Of a DNA stretch of 14,983 nucleotides, positions 14,626 through 14,983 are shown in pieces. The position numbers were made by a program, and so were the translations under genes. The stretch covers positions 4,379-19,361 of the forward strand of contig PMST01000660.1 in assembly GCA_003168295.1 (NCBI GenBank), written 5' to 3'. The DNA comes from Actinomycetota bacterium. GTDB taxonomy: Bacteria > Actinomycetota > Actinomycetes > Streptosporangiales > Streptosporangiaceae. The notes below the pieces were generated by a model. That model did not search any database, was not told the origin of the DNA, and worked only from the letters and a program-made list of their open reading frames with translations. The first letter of the stretch is position 1. Each line of letters opens with the position of its first letter.

Positions 14626-14983
14626 ATGCGTATCAGCCTTGGTGATGTGTCCCTGTGGTTTGATGTATCCGGGCCGTCGGTCATTCCGCAAGGGGACACG
14701 ACGGTAGAACACCCGGTCCTGGTGGCTGTCCACGGCGGCCCTGGCCTGGATCACATCTCGATGAAGTCCGCTCTGGCGCCGCTGGCTGACGACTTTCAGA
14801 TCCTGTACCCCGACCTGCGGGGTCACGGCCGCAGCGATTACAGCAGCCCCGTGCTGATCCTCGCCGGTGAGGACGATCCCATCTGCCCGCTGCCCGTGGT
14901 CGAGGAGCTAGCCAGCCGGCTGCCGGCGGAAACCACCCGCCTGGTGCGCCTTCCCGGTGCACGCCACACCATCTTCCGCGACC
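14626..14983 (+). CDS. Alpha/beta hydrolase, internally deleted, continuing past window end
   Basis: ATG 14626 with GGAGG 4 nt upstream opens a frame that runs off the window after 119 residues. It begins like proline iminopeptidase-type hydrolases: strand and oxyanion segment VLVAVHGGPGLDH (about 35-47), then ILYPDLRGHGRSD (about 63-75). It then goes directly to SSPVLILAGEDDPICPL, the strand carrying the catalytic Asp, and VRLPGARHTIFRD with the catalytic His. About 100 or more residues normally between these parts, including the Gly-x-Ser-x-Gly nucleophile elbow and cap, are absent, yet the frame is intact. As written it cannot have normal hydrolase activity. It may be a decayed gene, a remodelled protein or an assembly collapse. 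Confidence 0.75.
   Translation, partial: MRISLGDVSLWFDVSGPSVIPQGDTTVEHPVLVAVHGGPGLDHISMKSALAPLADDFQILYPDLRGHGRSDYSSPVLILAGEDDPICPLPVVEELASRLPAETTRLVRLPGARHTIFRD

Noticed and set aside
1..14983. tRNA, rRNA, CRISPR arrays, insertion sequences or phage attachment sites
   Set aside because: No tandem repeat-spacer pattern, transposase-like frame with terminal repeats, or tRNA-like cloverleaf was recognised by eye.

Overview
The window is GC-rich DNA with tightly packed genes, actinobacterial-type codon use, GTG/TTG starts and apparently leaderless promoters. Together with mycofactocin (MFT) genes, this points to a high-GC actinobacterium, most likely a soil or environmental lineage. I cannot name the genus from the sequence alone.

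Left part (1-3730): a sugar or polyol uptake locus. A LacI-family regulator (cut by the window edge) and a ribose/fructose-type (CUT2) substrate-binding lipoprotein lie on the minus strand. The ATPase and permease of the same transporter type lie divergently on the plus strand. The 385-bp divergent region carries two identical 18-bp elements in inverted orientation; each contains a LacI-type operator with a central CG. The binding-protein gene carries two separate 1-nt insertions, so as written it is broken (a pseudogene or a sequence error). Perfect hairpins without T-tracts follow the binding-protein gene and the permease gene.

Middle part (3849-9779): a five-gene plus-strand run with very short gaps or 4-nt overlaps. 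It encodes a zinc alcohol/polyol dehydrogenase, an FGGY xylulokinase-like kinase, a long-chain mannitol-dehydrogenase-family polyol dehydrogenase, a second zinc polyol dehydrogenase, and a trehalose-6-phosphatase-like HAD phosphatase. With the transporter this reads as a polyol catabolic pathway: import, oxidation to a ketose, then phosphorylation to a ketose phosphate. The exact substrate (arabitol, xylitol, sorbitol, mannitol) cannot be fixed from sequence.

Right part (9844-13765): genes of the mycofactocin redox-cofactor system. The glycosyltransferase MftF (plus) converges on and overlaps the flavoprotein MftD (minus). MftD is preceded on the same strand by a zinc alcohol dehydrogenase of the NDMA-dependent, mycofactocin-associated family. 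The precursor peptide MftA and MftB, MftC and MftE are not in the window. A divergent SAM-dependent methyltransferase follows (13822-14448); it is a speculative candidate for a cofactor-tailoring MftM-like enzyme.

Right edge (14626-14983): an alpha/beta-hydrolase reading frame that runs off the window. It retains the HGGPG oxyanion segment and the Asp/His end of the fold, but lacks the middle of the protein, including the nucleophile elbow.

The most noteworthy signals are the paired operators flanking a split transporter, the doubly frameshifted binding protein, a rearranged mycofactocin gene set joined to a polyol pathway, and the internally deleted hydrolase.
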